From Adiantum capillus-veneris (lineage: Eukaryota; Streptophyta; Polypodiopsida; Polypodiales; Pteridaceae), in assembly GCA_014529385.2 (NCBI GenBank), contig CM043964.1:132285420-132349419 (forward strand): a stretch of 64,000 nucleotides of DNA. Direction: 5' to 3'. Positions 32,916 through 45,000 of the stretch are shown piece by piece. The translations under genes were made by a program, and so were the position numbers. The notes beneath the pieces are model-generated. The model had not been told where the DNA came from, searched no databases, and was given only the letters and a program-made list of their open reading frames with translations. Positions within the stretch are counted from its first letter, which is position 1; every line of letters starts with the position of its first letter.

Positions 32916-33191
32916 TCATCCATGACTTTGTTTCCATTTAGATAGCTGTGATATAACCTTTGATTCTAACTCCTTACACAGTCCAACAATTTTTGCCTTG
33001 GTACATCCTTTGTACAAAGAAGCTAGAATATTCCATGCGTGGTTTGTTACCTTCACTGAACAAATGAGTAGAGTGATTGAATGATCTCTAGCATACCAAA
33101 GTGCCTGCTTGTCAGTCGGTAAAATAACAGCCAAACTACTAGAACCTGCACCATCATTCACATGTTTGAGGAAGGACAGGATAAGTGCCAT
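32916..33191 (-). pseudogene. Copia gag (UBN2-like) remnant
   Basis: The minus-strand reading has KVTNHAWNILASLYKGCTKA and then VGLCKELESKV, the typical Trp-x2-Leu-x2-Leu-Tyr pattern of Ty1/copia gag. It is short, with no flanking pol or LTR that I can recognise. Confidence 0.5.
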
Positions 33192-34540
33192 CTGTACACA
33201 TACCCCATTGACACTAATTATGGGCCGTATGTTGGAGACATCGGCGGATGCATCACCGAGGGTTTGTCATCCTTGGGAAGGATGGTTCACCCTAGCTGCA
33301 AGATCTCTAGCATCGCATGCGTATTATGTTGATTTCCCATTCTTGAGTGCGTCCAAGCCTTACCAATAGTGTGAATCTTTGATGAACAATATCCAGCATG
33401 TCTGCCATGGATTTTTGCAAGGAATATGAAGACTTCAAGCTGCTCAAAGCATAAGAAGCAAGTCATGTTATTATCTCGCTCTTTCGACGTATTCTGCTAT
33501 ATCTCAGCTTTAATGGACTCCTCTTGCAGAGCTGGAGCTGCTCAAGTAAGTTCACATGCATGTCAATATCCCTATCCTTTAGGTAATTTATCTCTTATTT
33601 TACCACATCCATGCATGCGAATATCCCTATCCTTAAAGTAACTTATCTGAGTTGTTCAGGTAAGGGATTACCCTGTGCTGTACAAATGCTTGATTTGTTA
33701 TCACATTGGTTGATATTAGAGTTTACCATAAAATTAAAGCCTTCCCAACTTCTTGTGTTGACTACCCTATGGATACTGTCCCCTAATCTACCTCCTACCA
33801 GTTTTAGTTTTTAAGCTAAAACCTATTGTCTGGCCCCTCAAAAACCTGGGCGGCTGTCGAGTTCACTGTCTCCACTTAGGTTTTTATCATGGTGTCGTGA
33901 CTTTCATACTGTATCACTGCCCCGCTCTGATGGAAAGTTGCCTGGCTTGGCTTAATTATGTGCTTTATCAAAAGACAGAGGCTCCTCAACATCATGTAAG
34001 CTAGAAACAGCCAAAGCATAACATACCAAACAACTAATTACATGACCAAAAGATTCAAATCTCACGACAATAGGGTGCAAAGGACTACAAAAACATGTTA
34101 ATCCTACCTAATAAAATCTCTTCTCAAATTAATTTTTGTTTGTAGCTTAAGGACCCACTAATTGAAGGATTAATTACTTAACATAATTTCCAATACTTTT
34201 AGAGATTGTTGATAGTAATTAGAATGCTACTATGTATCTAGTGATCGCTCACAAGCACCCCATTGGCCAGGCTACCACCTAGTGAGCAACTCTTAACACT
34301 TTCAATTCAAGTGATTGCCATACTCTTGTTGAATCTCTTGGAAAGTAGCTATGAGTTTCCATGAACTTTGTATACATGTCCTCTTGGTGATAAAGAGAAT
34401 ATAATCAACTCTTTTGTTGTAGCATTGCTAGCTCCAATCGTCAACTACTTATGTTTTTTTTACTTTTATTGAGGGTTAAGATGAGAAACCATAATAGAAA
34501 ATAAAGGAAGTCTTTAAGAGGCTATCACAGTAAGCCGCTT
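33192..34540. other. Intergenic, no gene seen
   Basis: No coding frame of note. A direct duplication with a unit of about 57 bases occurs at about 33556-33652 (CATGCATG...AATATCCCTATCC repeated). The rest is unremarkable AT-rich sequence. Confidence 0.5.
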
Positions 34541-34830
34541 TCTTTTTTTTTGAACGGTTTTTGTATTACTCAAGAAAGCTTCAAAGCTATGATCCAATAC
34601 TTGAGAGAGATTGAAACATGCATCTCATCCAACAAAGATGATGCAACCCCTACATAGCCAGTATAATTCAGGGAAAAATCCTTTCAAAATTACGACTACT
34701 ACAACTACTAACATAATGCAAGGCCATTTGGAAAAGGACCTCCAAAACAAAATGAAAAAACCTACTACCAATGTACAATCAAAAGATGGGGCCACAAAAT
34801 AAATAGATAGCCACCTCCAAGGCCAACAAT
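34541..34830 (-). repeat. Probable retroposon 3' end, minus strand
   Basis: Read on the minus strand the segment ends TACAAAAACCGTTC followed by a run of A, like a LINE or SINE tail. The body has no coding frame, and no second copy in the window confirms it. Confidence 0.35.
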
Positions 34831-35084
34831 TTTAGCATGCAACTACTGCCTAGGTTGGCCTAGAAAAAAAGTATTATAAGAATGACTACTTTGTGAACAT
34901 AGGGTCTCTTTGAAGACCCATGCAAATAGAATATAACAAGATCCAACAAAATGTACCACCCCCATGACCATTTGTATGTTGCTTATATTGATTCGAGATT
35001 GAGAAAATTGAAGTGCTCCAACACTTTAAAGCTGGAGAGAGGAAAAGTGGGTATTTGGAGTTCATAATCTAGAAAGTTAAAAGA
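34831..35084. other. Intergenic, nothing recognised
   Basis: AT-rich sequence with no supported feature. Confidence 0.4.
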
Positions 35085-35175
35085 GGGTGTAGACTAGAAA
35101 GAGTAGAAGAGAAGAGAGGAGAAGAGAGAGATTTTAACGTCGTAGGAACAATCCCAAGAGACCTCAAAGATCAAT
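35085..35175 (-). repeat. LINE-C-like / satellite-like terminal module
   Basis: The minus strand reads ATCTTTGAGGTCTCTTGGGA, then GTTCCTACGACGTTAAAATC, followed by a CT/TTCT-rich tail. It closely matches the core of the 184-bp tandem repeat at 59042-60132 and resembles the LINE-C end (GGTCTC...GACGTTAA plus pyrimidine tail). Confidence 0.6.
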
Positions 35176-35665
35176 ACATCAATGCACACATCAATACATT
35201 CAGGCTTTACACCTGCTTTTGGGAATGCACTTTGTTAAAACACGCAACAGGTCTTCTATGATATATCAAAACTATCCATACCACAGAGATTGTTAACTTG
35301 TATTTTTCAAGTACACAAAATCTGGTGATCTGCTGAAATAGAGCAAAACTGTTGATCATCTTCATTAGTTAAGCTCGTCAAAAGACACGACGCTTGACCG
35401 TACTGCTATGCAGTAAACATGCTCATCATAAACCAGTCCTTTACATGGCTCTTACACACAAATGTCCTGAAATGGCACAAGAAGCAATCCATGCAGTGCA
35501 AAATATATTTTGATGCACACCTTTAGAGAGCTCCACATCTAGGTGAACTGATTCTCATTGTTAAAAAATGGAAGCTGTAGATCTCTCTCTCAAGCTCCAA
35601 CATAGACATGGCAGAAATCTGACATAAAATGTGGCCATTAGATCTTGATAGCAGCGTAAAGATGG

Positions 35666-36034
35666 TCATGTTATCTCTGGGTCTGCTGGCCGCTCCTTGT
35701 TCACGGTCTTTGAGAAAGTGGTGAGGCACGGTGCATCACTTACTGAGTAAAATTCTTCACAAGGCTGCCTCCATGTATGGAGTGCAGCTTCAACCCATCT
35801 GGGATGAACCAAATGACGGTTCTGCTCTTGTGCCCATCTTGCTTTGTCTGTACCTTTGTCAACTGCCACTACATGCGTGACACTGGCATCCAGAGAATTG
35901 GAGCAAATCGCACCAAGACTTTCTGCGAGCCGCCATAATGGATGCGTCTCTGGTGAAGAAAGTCCGGTTGGAAATATTCTGCTAAAGACCAATACACATC
36001 CAGCAAGCACCCTTGACCTGATAGTTCGTAGAAT
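35666..36034 (-). CDS. CPL4: CPL exon 8 (BRCT domain, stop)
   Basis: Acceptor TTTTCAG; it encodes ILRTIRSRVLAGCVLVFSRI, HPLWRLAESLGAICSN, DASVTHVVAVDKGTDKARWA, HPRWVEAALHTWRQPCEEFY and a short tail ending at TGA 35668-35666. Confidence 0.92.
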   Translation of the reverse strand: MLRTIRSRVLAGCVLVFSRIFPTGLSSPETHPLWRLAESLGAICSNSLDASVTHVVAVDKGTDKARWAQEQNRHLVHPRWVEAALHTWRQPCEEFYSVSDAPCLTTFSKTVNKERPADPEIT

Positions 36035-39000
36035 CTGAAAAGCAAAAGAGCGAAGGGAACTATGCACCTGAGTTTCAAAAAATCACATTACCATCACGAC
36101 AATATGTTACAGAAAAATACCTTTCTCACATCTTGTTCCCCCTCATATGTCTGAGTTCCTCCTTTTGCATCCTGTAAGTCACGAATTGCCTTTCAAAACA
36201 ACACGCACATTTCCAGATACAAAATGATACAATAAAAGCACAAATTGATGAAAGCCAATTTATCCTAGGCCAACATTAGAGAGTACACTACTGAGGAGAT
36301 GTAGGCAAACTCTGACATAGCATACAATTAATAGACAGACAACTCATCATGCCTTGTCCTCTCTCATGTAAATATTTAACTTGGACTGACAGAAACAATA
36401 TGATATCTACAGAGAATACATGTACTCAAGAATAACTAGCATCTCAAAAACCTGTATTGACATCTCTCTATTCAGCCTACGCTGTCCAAGAGCAATCCAT
36501 ATACACCCTTGTCAATCACCTGACAGATTCTGCTTTTTCTTCATCAACTGATCCAAGACAATTTTGCAATAAAATGAGAGCATCACCCTTTATTGTCAGG
36601 TTTGTAAACTAGTGTAGGCAAGTTAACCAAGTGCCAATTTGTCTATCCATTCAGAGCACTGCTTTGGACCCTTAGTCCAAAGCAGTGCTCTGAATTTCAC
36701 TCCAATTTCAGCTTGCACTTCTACTTTTGAAGACAATTGAACTGGATGATCAGCTAGCAATATTTGCGGCGCACATTATTTCACAGTTAGCGATACCAAA
36801 ATGAAGGTTCCAAGCAAATCAGGTGGAGCATCAAGTTATACCTATGCAAGTTTATACCAAGGAGATAAGAGAATGCAAAGAAGACAATGTTAAGTGGGTG
36901 CTCTCTATGGCCTGTCCTCTAAATGAGGCCAGATGTCTCTGCCATTAATAGCAGAATCTTTTAAAATATAAGACATGCACCTGATAATATCCATCAAAAA
37001 AGGCCGTATGTATTTGGCGTAGTAGCTTCAAGGTATTAGCCAAGGTACCATCATCTTCACCCTCGTCTTTCTCTGCTTCCAATAGAGATGCACTGGCAAT
37101 TCCGAAGTGTTTACAGCTTGAACCAAAGAAGTGATACCGTTCCATCAAGATAAGATTGTCTTTATTCCTTGGCCAGACCTATGAAAATGTAGTAGACTAA
37201 CCATGTTAGACATCAATCATAACACCCTTGTACGTGCTAATGGCGTTCAACCAGCAATTGGAATTCACCTAACAGGGGAAAAAAAAATGATTCGACAAAG
37301 TTAACTAACCGCCTCAGTGTCATCCAAAATTATGACTGCTGATTCTGCACCCAATAGAACATCTAGATCTTTTGTGGTTCGACATGTGCTTTCTCCTTGG
37401 GAAATGACACGGCTTCCAAACAAATAGCCCAATGGGTCCAGTATTTGTGCTATTGTCTGTGCATAGATTCTCTCACCCATAGTGTATAGATGAAGCTCAA
37501 ACAGCCTGCTAGCTTCTTTGAGAAAATCATGCACAAAAGGACGCAACTTAGTCCACATTTGCAGACTGTGAAGATTGTAAAGGCCAGTTTCTTTACGTAG
37601 CTCAGGTGCTGCAAAGAATATACTTCAGCAAATAAGTTATCTTCTATCAAGAAAATGGCAGAACGTGCAATAGCAACATAATAAGGGGTCTGAAGGGTAG
37701 AGAGAGAAACAAGCCTGCTAAAGATGCAAAACACGTAATAAAGCAGGACATAAGCATGTTAAGTGTCCTACCTATGTTTTCTTTCACCATGTAAACGGCT
37801 TGCAGGTAAGCATCCTCATCTGAAGTAACCTCAATAAATCTTGCTGAATTTAGAAGAGTGTGGTCGAGGTCCAGTACGAGATAGAGTTTTTTCCTAAGAA
37901 GGATCTTTTCGAGCTCATTGCTTCTGATTCTATCTGCCTCTTGATTAGAGACCTCCAAACCCTGCGGTAGAACCAATAATCAAAACTTTTAAGGTTAACT
38001 GGTATATGTCTACTCAAACAAAGAAACTTTCTAAGCAAGCAAGAATAATCACGGAAGAACAAACAACAAGAACTTTCTAAGAAACTCATACAAACCGCAT
38101 GAATATATCGCAGGGCCACATTCCGCTCATCAATGATATCATCAAGCGTCTTTAGAAAGCCACACCGAATACATAGGCCATGTAGATACCCAGGATGGGG
38201 TGGACAACGATTTGCATCTATGTTACCTGATATAACGACAAATAAAGTGAGATAATTGACTGCCAGATCTCCAACACGAATGCTTATGAATGCCAAGAAA
38301 TAAACATACCGTTACACTTATTATCAGCAACAACTTTGCTCGAGAGTGTATGTCTCAATGAGTCATCCAAATCACTCTCATAATGTTTCCGTTTTTTTGT
38401 ATTTCTGCAAAACACAAATTAAAATCTTCTTACCACACTGGAACTCTCTTTTTTTAAGACACTCTAAAACAGCAAAAACCACAGAAACAAGTCAGTTCAG
38501 AAGCAAGAGATTGAGGCCTAAGCACATTAAAAGTACCAAACAAAGAAAAGTCACCATCGAGTCCAAGTACCAGAGGATATGTTTCACTGCATAGCATACA
38601 TGAAAATATGGCCCATTTTCCATTTCGACTTTCTCAACATTTTGACTTGGGAGAATATTCCTTGCTTAGTTTCAAATATGACGGCAATGGATGTTCAATT
38701 GTTGAGTGGCGAAAGTTTGTGTGCACACTCGAACGGGCTCGCTGCTGCTCCCCCGCGCTCCCCATACCCCCCCCCCCCTGCCCCCCGCCTGCTCCTGCTC
38801 CCCCGCGCCATAGTCCCCCCTTCGCCTTCGCCCTCGCGCTGCCCTCTGCCTGCGCGCTGTCTGCCCGCGAGCGCTGCTGCGCCTGCACCCAGCCAGCGCG
38901 CAGCCCAGCCTGAGTGCAGCCCCGCCCGCTGCCCCCATCCTGTTCGCTGCCCTCGCCTCTCCAGCCCCCTTATCCTCACCCCCCCCCCCCCGCCCCCCCT

Positions 39001-42000
39001 TCCGAAGGCCTCGCTTGAACTGCTTGGCAGTGGATTCTCAGTTGGATTCTTCTTGCCGAGCTCTCAAGCGTTAGCCTTCTCGTCCGCCCTTCTCCTTCAG
39101 AGCAGCAAACACTAATGGAGGCTCATGCTCCGCCCCAAGAGGGACTCCTCCGAAGCCCCCTCGCCCAACTCCGTTGAGCCCACCATTCGACTTGCTCTTT
39201 CACCGACAGAGCAAGCGAGCCTAGCCGCAGAGGTAGAGCGTTTGCAGGCGACCTCGGTCATCTGCAAGATGCTCGGCACCCGACCCAACAGAGGAGAGCT
39301 GCGTGACCTTCTCCAGGCCCGCCTTCTCGCAGAGGTGGGCAAGATCTTGGACGTTCAGATACTCGGACAAAGCTACTATCAGATCGAGTTTGAGGCCTCC
39401 GAGATGGCGTCCAAGGTCATCGCCATGAGTCCTTTGACCATCCGAGCAGCTCAAGCCCACTTTCGACAGTGGAGACATGGTTTTGACCCTGCTTCGGATG
39501 TTCTGGTAGAGGAGGCAGACATCCCCATTTCCGTCTGCTTCCCGGGTTTGCGGAGGGAGTACCTACCTCTTTTGTCCAGGATCGGCTCAACCATTGGGAC
39601 GGTCCTGGAGACACCTCGCACGGCAGCCTCAGTAGTAGCTGCCAAGACGGCTAGCATTCCCTTATTTCGCGTTTTGGTCAGAGACACTCACACGCTCCCG
39701 AAGGTTATTCTTTTGCCTCGGGTGAGTAGGGGTTGGTTTAGACAGAGTGTGGAGTATTCGGGCCTCCCGAACCAATGCTTCATTTGTCGACAGATGGGCC
39801 ATCTAGCGAAGGCCTGTCCACGGAGGAGACCTCGTCCTACACCACAGCCTCAGCCCCAACCTGCAAGGGCTGGCCAGCAACCACAGACAGAGACACAGCG
39901 CACACATGCAGAGCCACCCTCTGAGCCTGGGGCTCCAGCGGAGGAGGGATGGCAGCAGGCCCGTGGTAGACGACGACAAGGGCCACAGCATCAACCTCGC
40001 ACTCAGAGTGGTCCTCATGCGCCTACTCAGCAGCAATGGGTTCCCACGGGGGACCTTTTTGGTCCTCTTGAGCAGGAGGAGGTCCCTGCTCCAGCCCCCA
40101 CCCCAGCTTCACCCTCAACAGCCCCGCCCGCCCCAGAGTTCCCCTCCTCTTCCTCATCCTCCCCCCCCGCCTCCTACTCCCGCCGCCTCTTCCCCCCGCC
40201 CCTCTGCCTCTGTCCCCCCCTCCCGCCCCTCCTCTCCACCGCTTCCCACAGCTCCTTCTCCCCCCCCTCCTGCTCAAGTTCCACAATCGACCCAGGGGGC
40301 AGGGCCTTCTCCGGCGGCTAGGAGATCTCCTTTGCCACGAGTCGCCTAGCGAGAGAGGGCCAGCCTTTCCTACGGCCCCCTCTGCAGGTACAGACATCTT
40401 CCCTTGCAGCTATCCCTCGAGGTCTGACGAGCATTGACATCCGACGCCGATGGGACTTCTTCGACTACGGCTTCACTCGTTTTCTTGGCGACCCCTCAAC
40501 AGACCATGAGGCAGCCTGCTTCAGGGTCCATGTTCTCTTCCTTGCCGCTAGGGGGACAGAGGCCTTGGACTCGGCAGTTGGTTTCTCCTTCCCCCTTTGC
40601 GGCAAGGCCCAGACAGAGTGGACTCTCGACTCAGTGTTGGGATGGTTGCACACACAGGTCCTAGAGTTCTCTCACCACATGGGAGAACTAGGAGTTACAG
40701 ACATGCTTCAGACGTTGTGGCCATTGGCCAAGTTTACGGTGACACCTCTAGACTCAGCAGGATGTAGGCACATTGTGGTTTACTTCTTTGCTGGTACACA
40801 GTGCTTGCCATGCTATGTATACATTCATGAGGACACCTGGACAAAGGAGGTTACTTTACGTACGGCTCCCTCTGCTTGGGCTTGGGCCAGGCACTCGTTG
40901 CAGTCACGCCTATCTAGAGGACGCTCGAATACGGATTACTCCCCATCCAAGCCAGCCTCGAAGATAGCCCGTCTAGCTGCTGCAGCAACATCTGTTCTCT
41001 CTCGCTCCCCATGAGGATCGTCTCATGGAACGTGCAGGGACTAGGTGGGCCCCAGTTTCAGCGTCAGCGGGGCCGACTACATCAGGAGCTTCAGCGTTGC
41101 CTTTTGGGAGGAGAGATTGATCTCCTTATGCTTCAGGAGCACCATCTATGTGAGAGCCGCATTAGACGTTGTGGTCACTCTTGCGTGGACGAGCTGATAC
41201 TTTTTGGTCAGCTGCTTTTGGACTTGGAGGCATCCAGGGTGGGGTATGTATGACTATTGCGGACTCATTGCAGCAGGCCATTTTGGTGGGCAGAGGGATT
41301 ATTGTGCCAGGCAAGGCTCAGTGGATTACTATGCAGGTTCAGGGTAGCCTAATGGGTTTCCTGAACATCTATGCGCCCAATGTGGCGAGTGCTCGTGCAG
41401 AGTTTTGGTCACAGATTGTTGAGTCTTTGCCGTAGGCAGAACATTGGTGCATAGGAGGGGACTTCAACATGTTGGAGGACCCTTCTGACAGGATTGGTGG
41501 TAGCCATGCTACTGTGCATGGAGTTGAGTTGGCAGCTTGGGAGAGGTTTTGTATGACTCTGAGGGTCTCGGATGTGTGGCAACACTCTGGTTTTGTGAGG
41601 TCCCCAGACAGTCTTGCCTTCTCTCGATCGGACCGCAGAGTGGGAGGAGTGAATCTATCACGGATAGATCGCTTCTACACTACTGACCACTTTAGTGACT
41701 TGGGAGGGTCAGTGGGCATCCCGGTAGGGACCTCCTTCTCGGACCATGCACCAGTGATCCTCACAGTGACAGACAGGCAGAGGAGTGGGAGTACGATGCT
41801 TCGCATCCCAGAGAGGGTCTTGTTAGACTCAGCACTCAGAGAGAGGGTAGAGTCTCTCTGGACAGAGGGCATGGACAGGCAAGATTCTCCTGCTGATAGA
41901 GTGGCCTAAGGCCTAGCTCAGATTAGCCATTTTTTTCTCCAGGAGTCTCTGGCTCGCCGGGCTGCAGCAAGAGAGGCGAAGCAGCATCTCAGACAGGGCA

Positions 42001-45000
42001 TTGCTTCGTTACAGAGGATGCAGGAGCAACATCCTGACAGTCCTTGGTTGGAGGAGCAGTTACAGCAGGCTCAACAGGAGCTTGCTAGCACAGAGGAGAG
42101 GCGACATGAGTTTGTTTTCCACCGACAGGCATCTCAGTGGACCCAGGTGGGCGACAGAGTGACTGGTGCTTTCTTTGAGGCAGTGGGACCTCGGCACTCG
42201 CATGCCAAGGTCAGTCAGTTGAGGAGGCCAGGCGGGTCAGTTGCTTCTGAGCCCGAGGATATGCGTGCAGTTGCTACTGACTTTTACCGTGAGTTACTGT
42301 CTGCAGAGCCCAATTCAGAGCGTCAGGATCCATGCAGGGAGCAGGTTTGGGCACAGATGCCTTGTCTTGTGACTGAGGAGATGCGTCAGAGGTTAGAGCT
42401 GCCACTTCAGCTTGAGGAGCTGCACATGGCTCTTAGGGCCCTTCCCCGTGGTAACTGTCCAGGTGAGGATGGGTTGACTCCCAGTTTTTTCTTGGAGTAC
42501 TGGGACTTGCTTGGCCCAGATCTCTGTAGTGCTTTTCAGTACATTTTGCAAACAGGAGTGATGCCTGACAGCATGAGTGAGGGCCTGATCTACCTCATTC
42601 CCAAGGAGGGTGGCTCCTTGGATGAGATTCGACAGTGGCGCCCCATCACCATCCTCAACTCAGTCTACAAAATTCTTGCCAAGGCTCTAAGTTTGAGGAT
42701 TGAGCCACTTCTAGAGAGCCTTATACATGGGACCCAGACAGGTTTTGTCAAGGAACGCAGTATCCTTGACAACATCTTTACTTTTTGGGAGGCTTCTGCC
42801 CTCGCACGGCTCCGTGGTGAGGACCTCGTGATTCTTCTTCTCGATTTCAAGAAGGCATACGACAGAGTTGACTGGGACTTTCTAGAGGGCACTCTATGCA
42901 GGATGGGCTTCTCAGATGCATGGATCATAGGGGTGTCAGCCTTGTACAGACAGGCTCATAGTCAGGTACTTTTGGCAGGAGGTAGAGGTGATCGCTTCAT
43001 GCTTACTCGCTCGGTCAGACAGAGCTGTCCTCTTGCCCCCTTCCTCTTTCTGTTCTATGCGGAGGCGATGAGCAGGTTTTTGGTGTCGTAGCAGGTTGGT
43101 CTACGGGGCTTAGCACTCTCTATTCGGGGAGATGAGCTATTGGGCGTTGAGTTTGCCGACGACTCAGCCTTGTACTTAGATGGCCAGGAGGCCAACCTTC
43201 ACAGATGTGAGTAGGCTCTGGAGACCTTCTGTTGTGCATCGGGCGCACTGATCAACTGGAGAAAGACAGCGGCTTTCTCGGTTGGTAGTGCTCCTGTGCC
43301 AGATTGGATGCCAAGAGAGGGTTTCAGGTGGATTCCTCCAGGGACTGCAGTTCGTTACTTGGGCTGTCAGGTTGGTTTGGACTTGTCTCCCGAGCAGCAG
43401 ATTGCTCCCCTTCTCCTGTCTATCAAGATAAAGTTGCTACATTGGAGCTCATCACGACTTTCTTTGGCTGGTAGAGTAGTAGTTGCCAACCAGGTGTTGT
43501 TGGCGACTATGTGGTACATCACTTCCTGCTGGATCTTCTCGAGTTCTTGTATCAGCCAGGTAGAGAGGCTGATCAGGAACTTCCTTTGGTCAGGACGTGA
43601 CACTCAGATAGCCCGAGCCAAGGTGGCTTGGTAGATCATCACTCTCCTTGTTCACAGGGAGGGCTTGGGATCATTGATCCAGCACAGCAGAGCAGAGCCC
43701 TTCTTGGGAAGTTGATCGTCAGAGGACTTCTTCCAGGTGAGGAGCCCTGGAAGGAGTTCTTGCTACAGCGGCTTCGTGCTAGGGTGCCTCAGTCAGGAGG
43801 CCCTTGGCAACCTTCAACCAGATGGATCTTTACAGAGATGCGCAGAGTTGGTTTGAGCAGGAGACTGGAGGACCGCTTTGCTATGAGTTTGCTTCGATCT
43901 TGGGAGCTCTTACGGCGTGGACTGGAGCAGAGACAGCCTACGTGCACGGAGGAGCGCCTACAGCAGCCCCTCGTCTGGAACCCCATGGTTAGCACTCCAA
44001 GAGGCCACTTGGTTGGTAGTCGGCCTCATGTTTCCTGGGGTCCCATGGCAGCAGGTCCAGCGCGTTCTTTAGGTGACTGGCTAGAGTTCACAGGTTTGGA
44101 GGTGCAGGGGCTCTAGCTACAGGGCATGAGAGGGGTGCAGAGCATGTGTCAGGACATTCAGAGTCAGTTCCAGCTGAGTGGTTCACGCCTCTCGAGCCAG
44201 TAGCGCCCCGGTGGATGGGAGCCTTCACACGACTGGAGGTTCTCATCTCAGTCAGGGGCCTGCTCAGAGACTGTCCCAGCCCTGTTCTTCGAGCTTCAAG
44301 GTGAGGGATTCCTACAGCAAGTTGCAGTAGAGGCCCCGCAGGTAGCAGAGTGTTGTTTTCACAGGATCCGAGTAGTGGGCATCTGTGGGAGGACTTGTGT
44401 CATAGACCCTGACCCAGCAGCTCTTGAGACTGGACACTAGAGGCTATGGGCTTGGGAGTGTTGTCCACTGGCACGAGTATAGTGGGATCCTGGTGAGTGG
44501 CTATGGAGGGACCCCTTCTCTTCTGCAAACCACCCAAGAGTCTCGTTCTTTCAATACACTATTCGACTGGGACGTCATATACTAGCAGCACAGAGAGAGG
44601 CACGCCCTGCTGAAGCACCTCATTGGCAGGCGGAGGGTCTCACAGTTGAGTTCTTGACAGCCTTTTGGGAGAGGCTGTGGGACTCCAGACAGCCGAGGCG
44701 AGTCACCTTGTTTCAGTGGCTGGTCGCACACAGAGCTACAGCAGTAGGGAGTTGGCTAGTGCATAGTGGTCTCTCGGCTGCATGTGCAGCTTGTGGCCAT
44801 TTGGTGGAGAGTGAGCGTCACTGTCTATGGGACTGTCCCTCGGCCCAGCAGGTGTGGCTACGAGTTCTTCGGCTGATGCCTGCTCTCTCCACGGCTCGAC
44901 AGTACACTTGGGGGGCAGCGGCTTGGTCCACCCTCACGGGCCCGGCACTTCAGTTTGAGCCATCTTCCACCAGCAGGATGATAGTGATGCAGGAGGGGCG

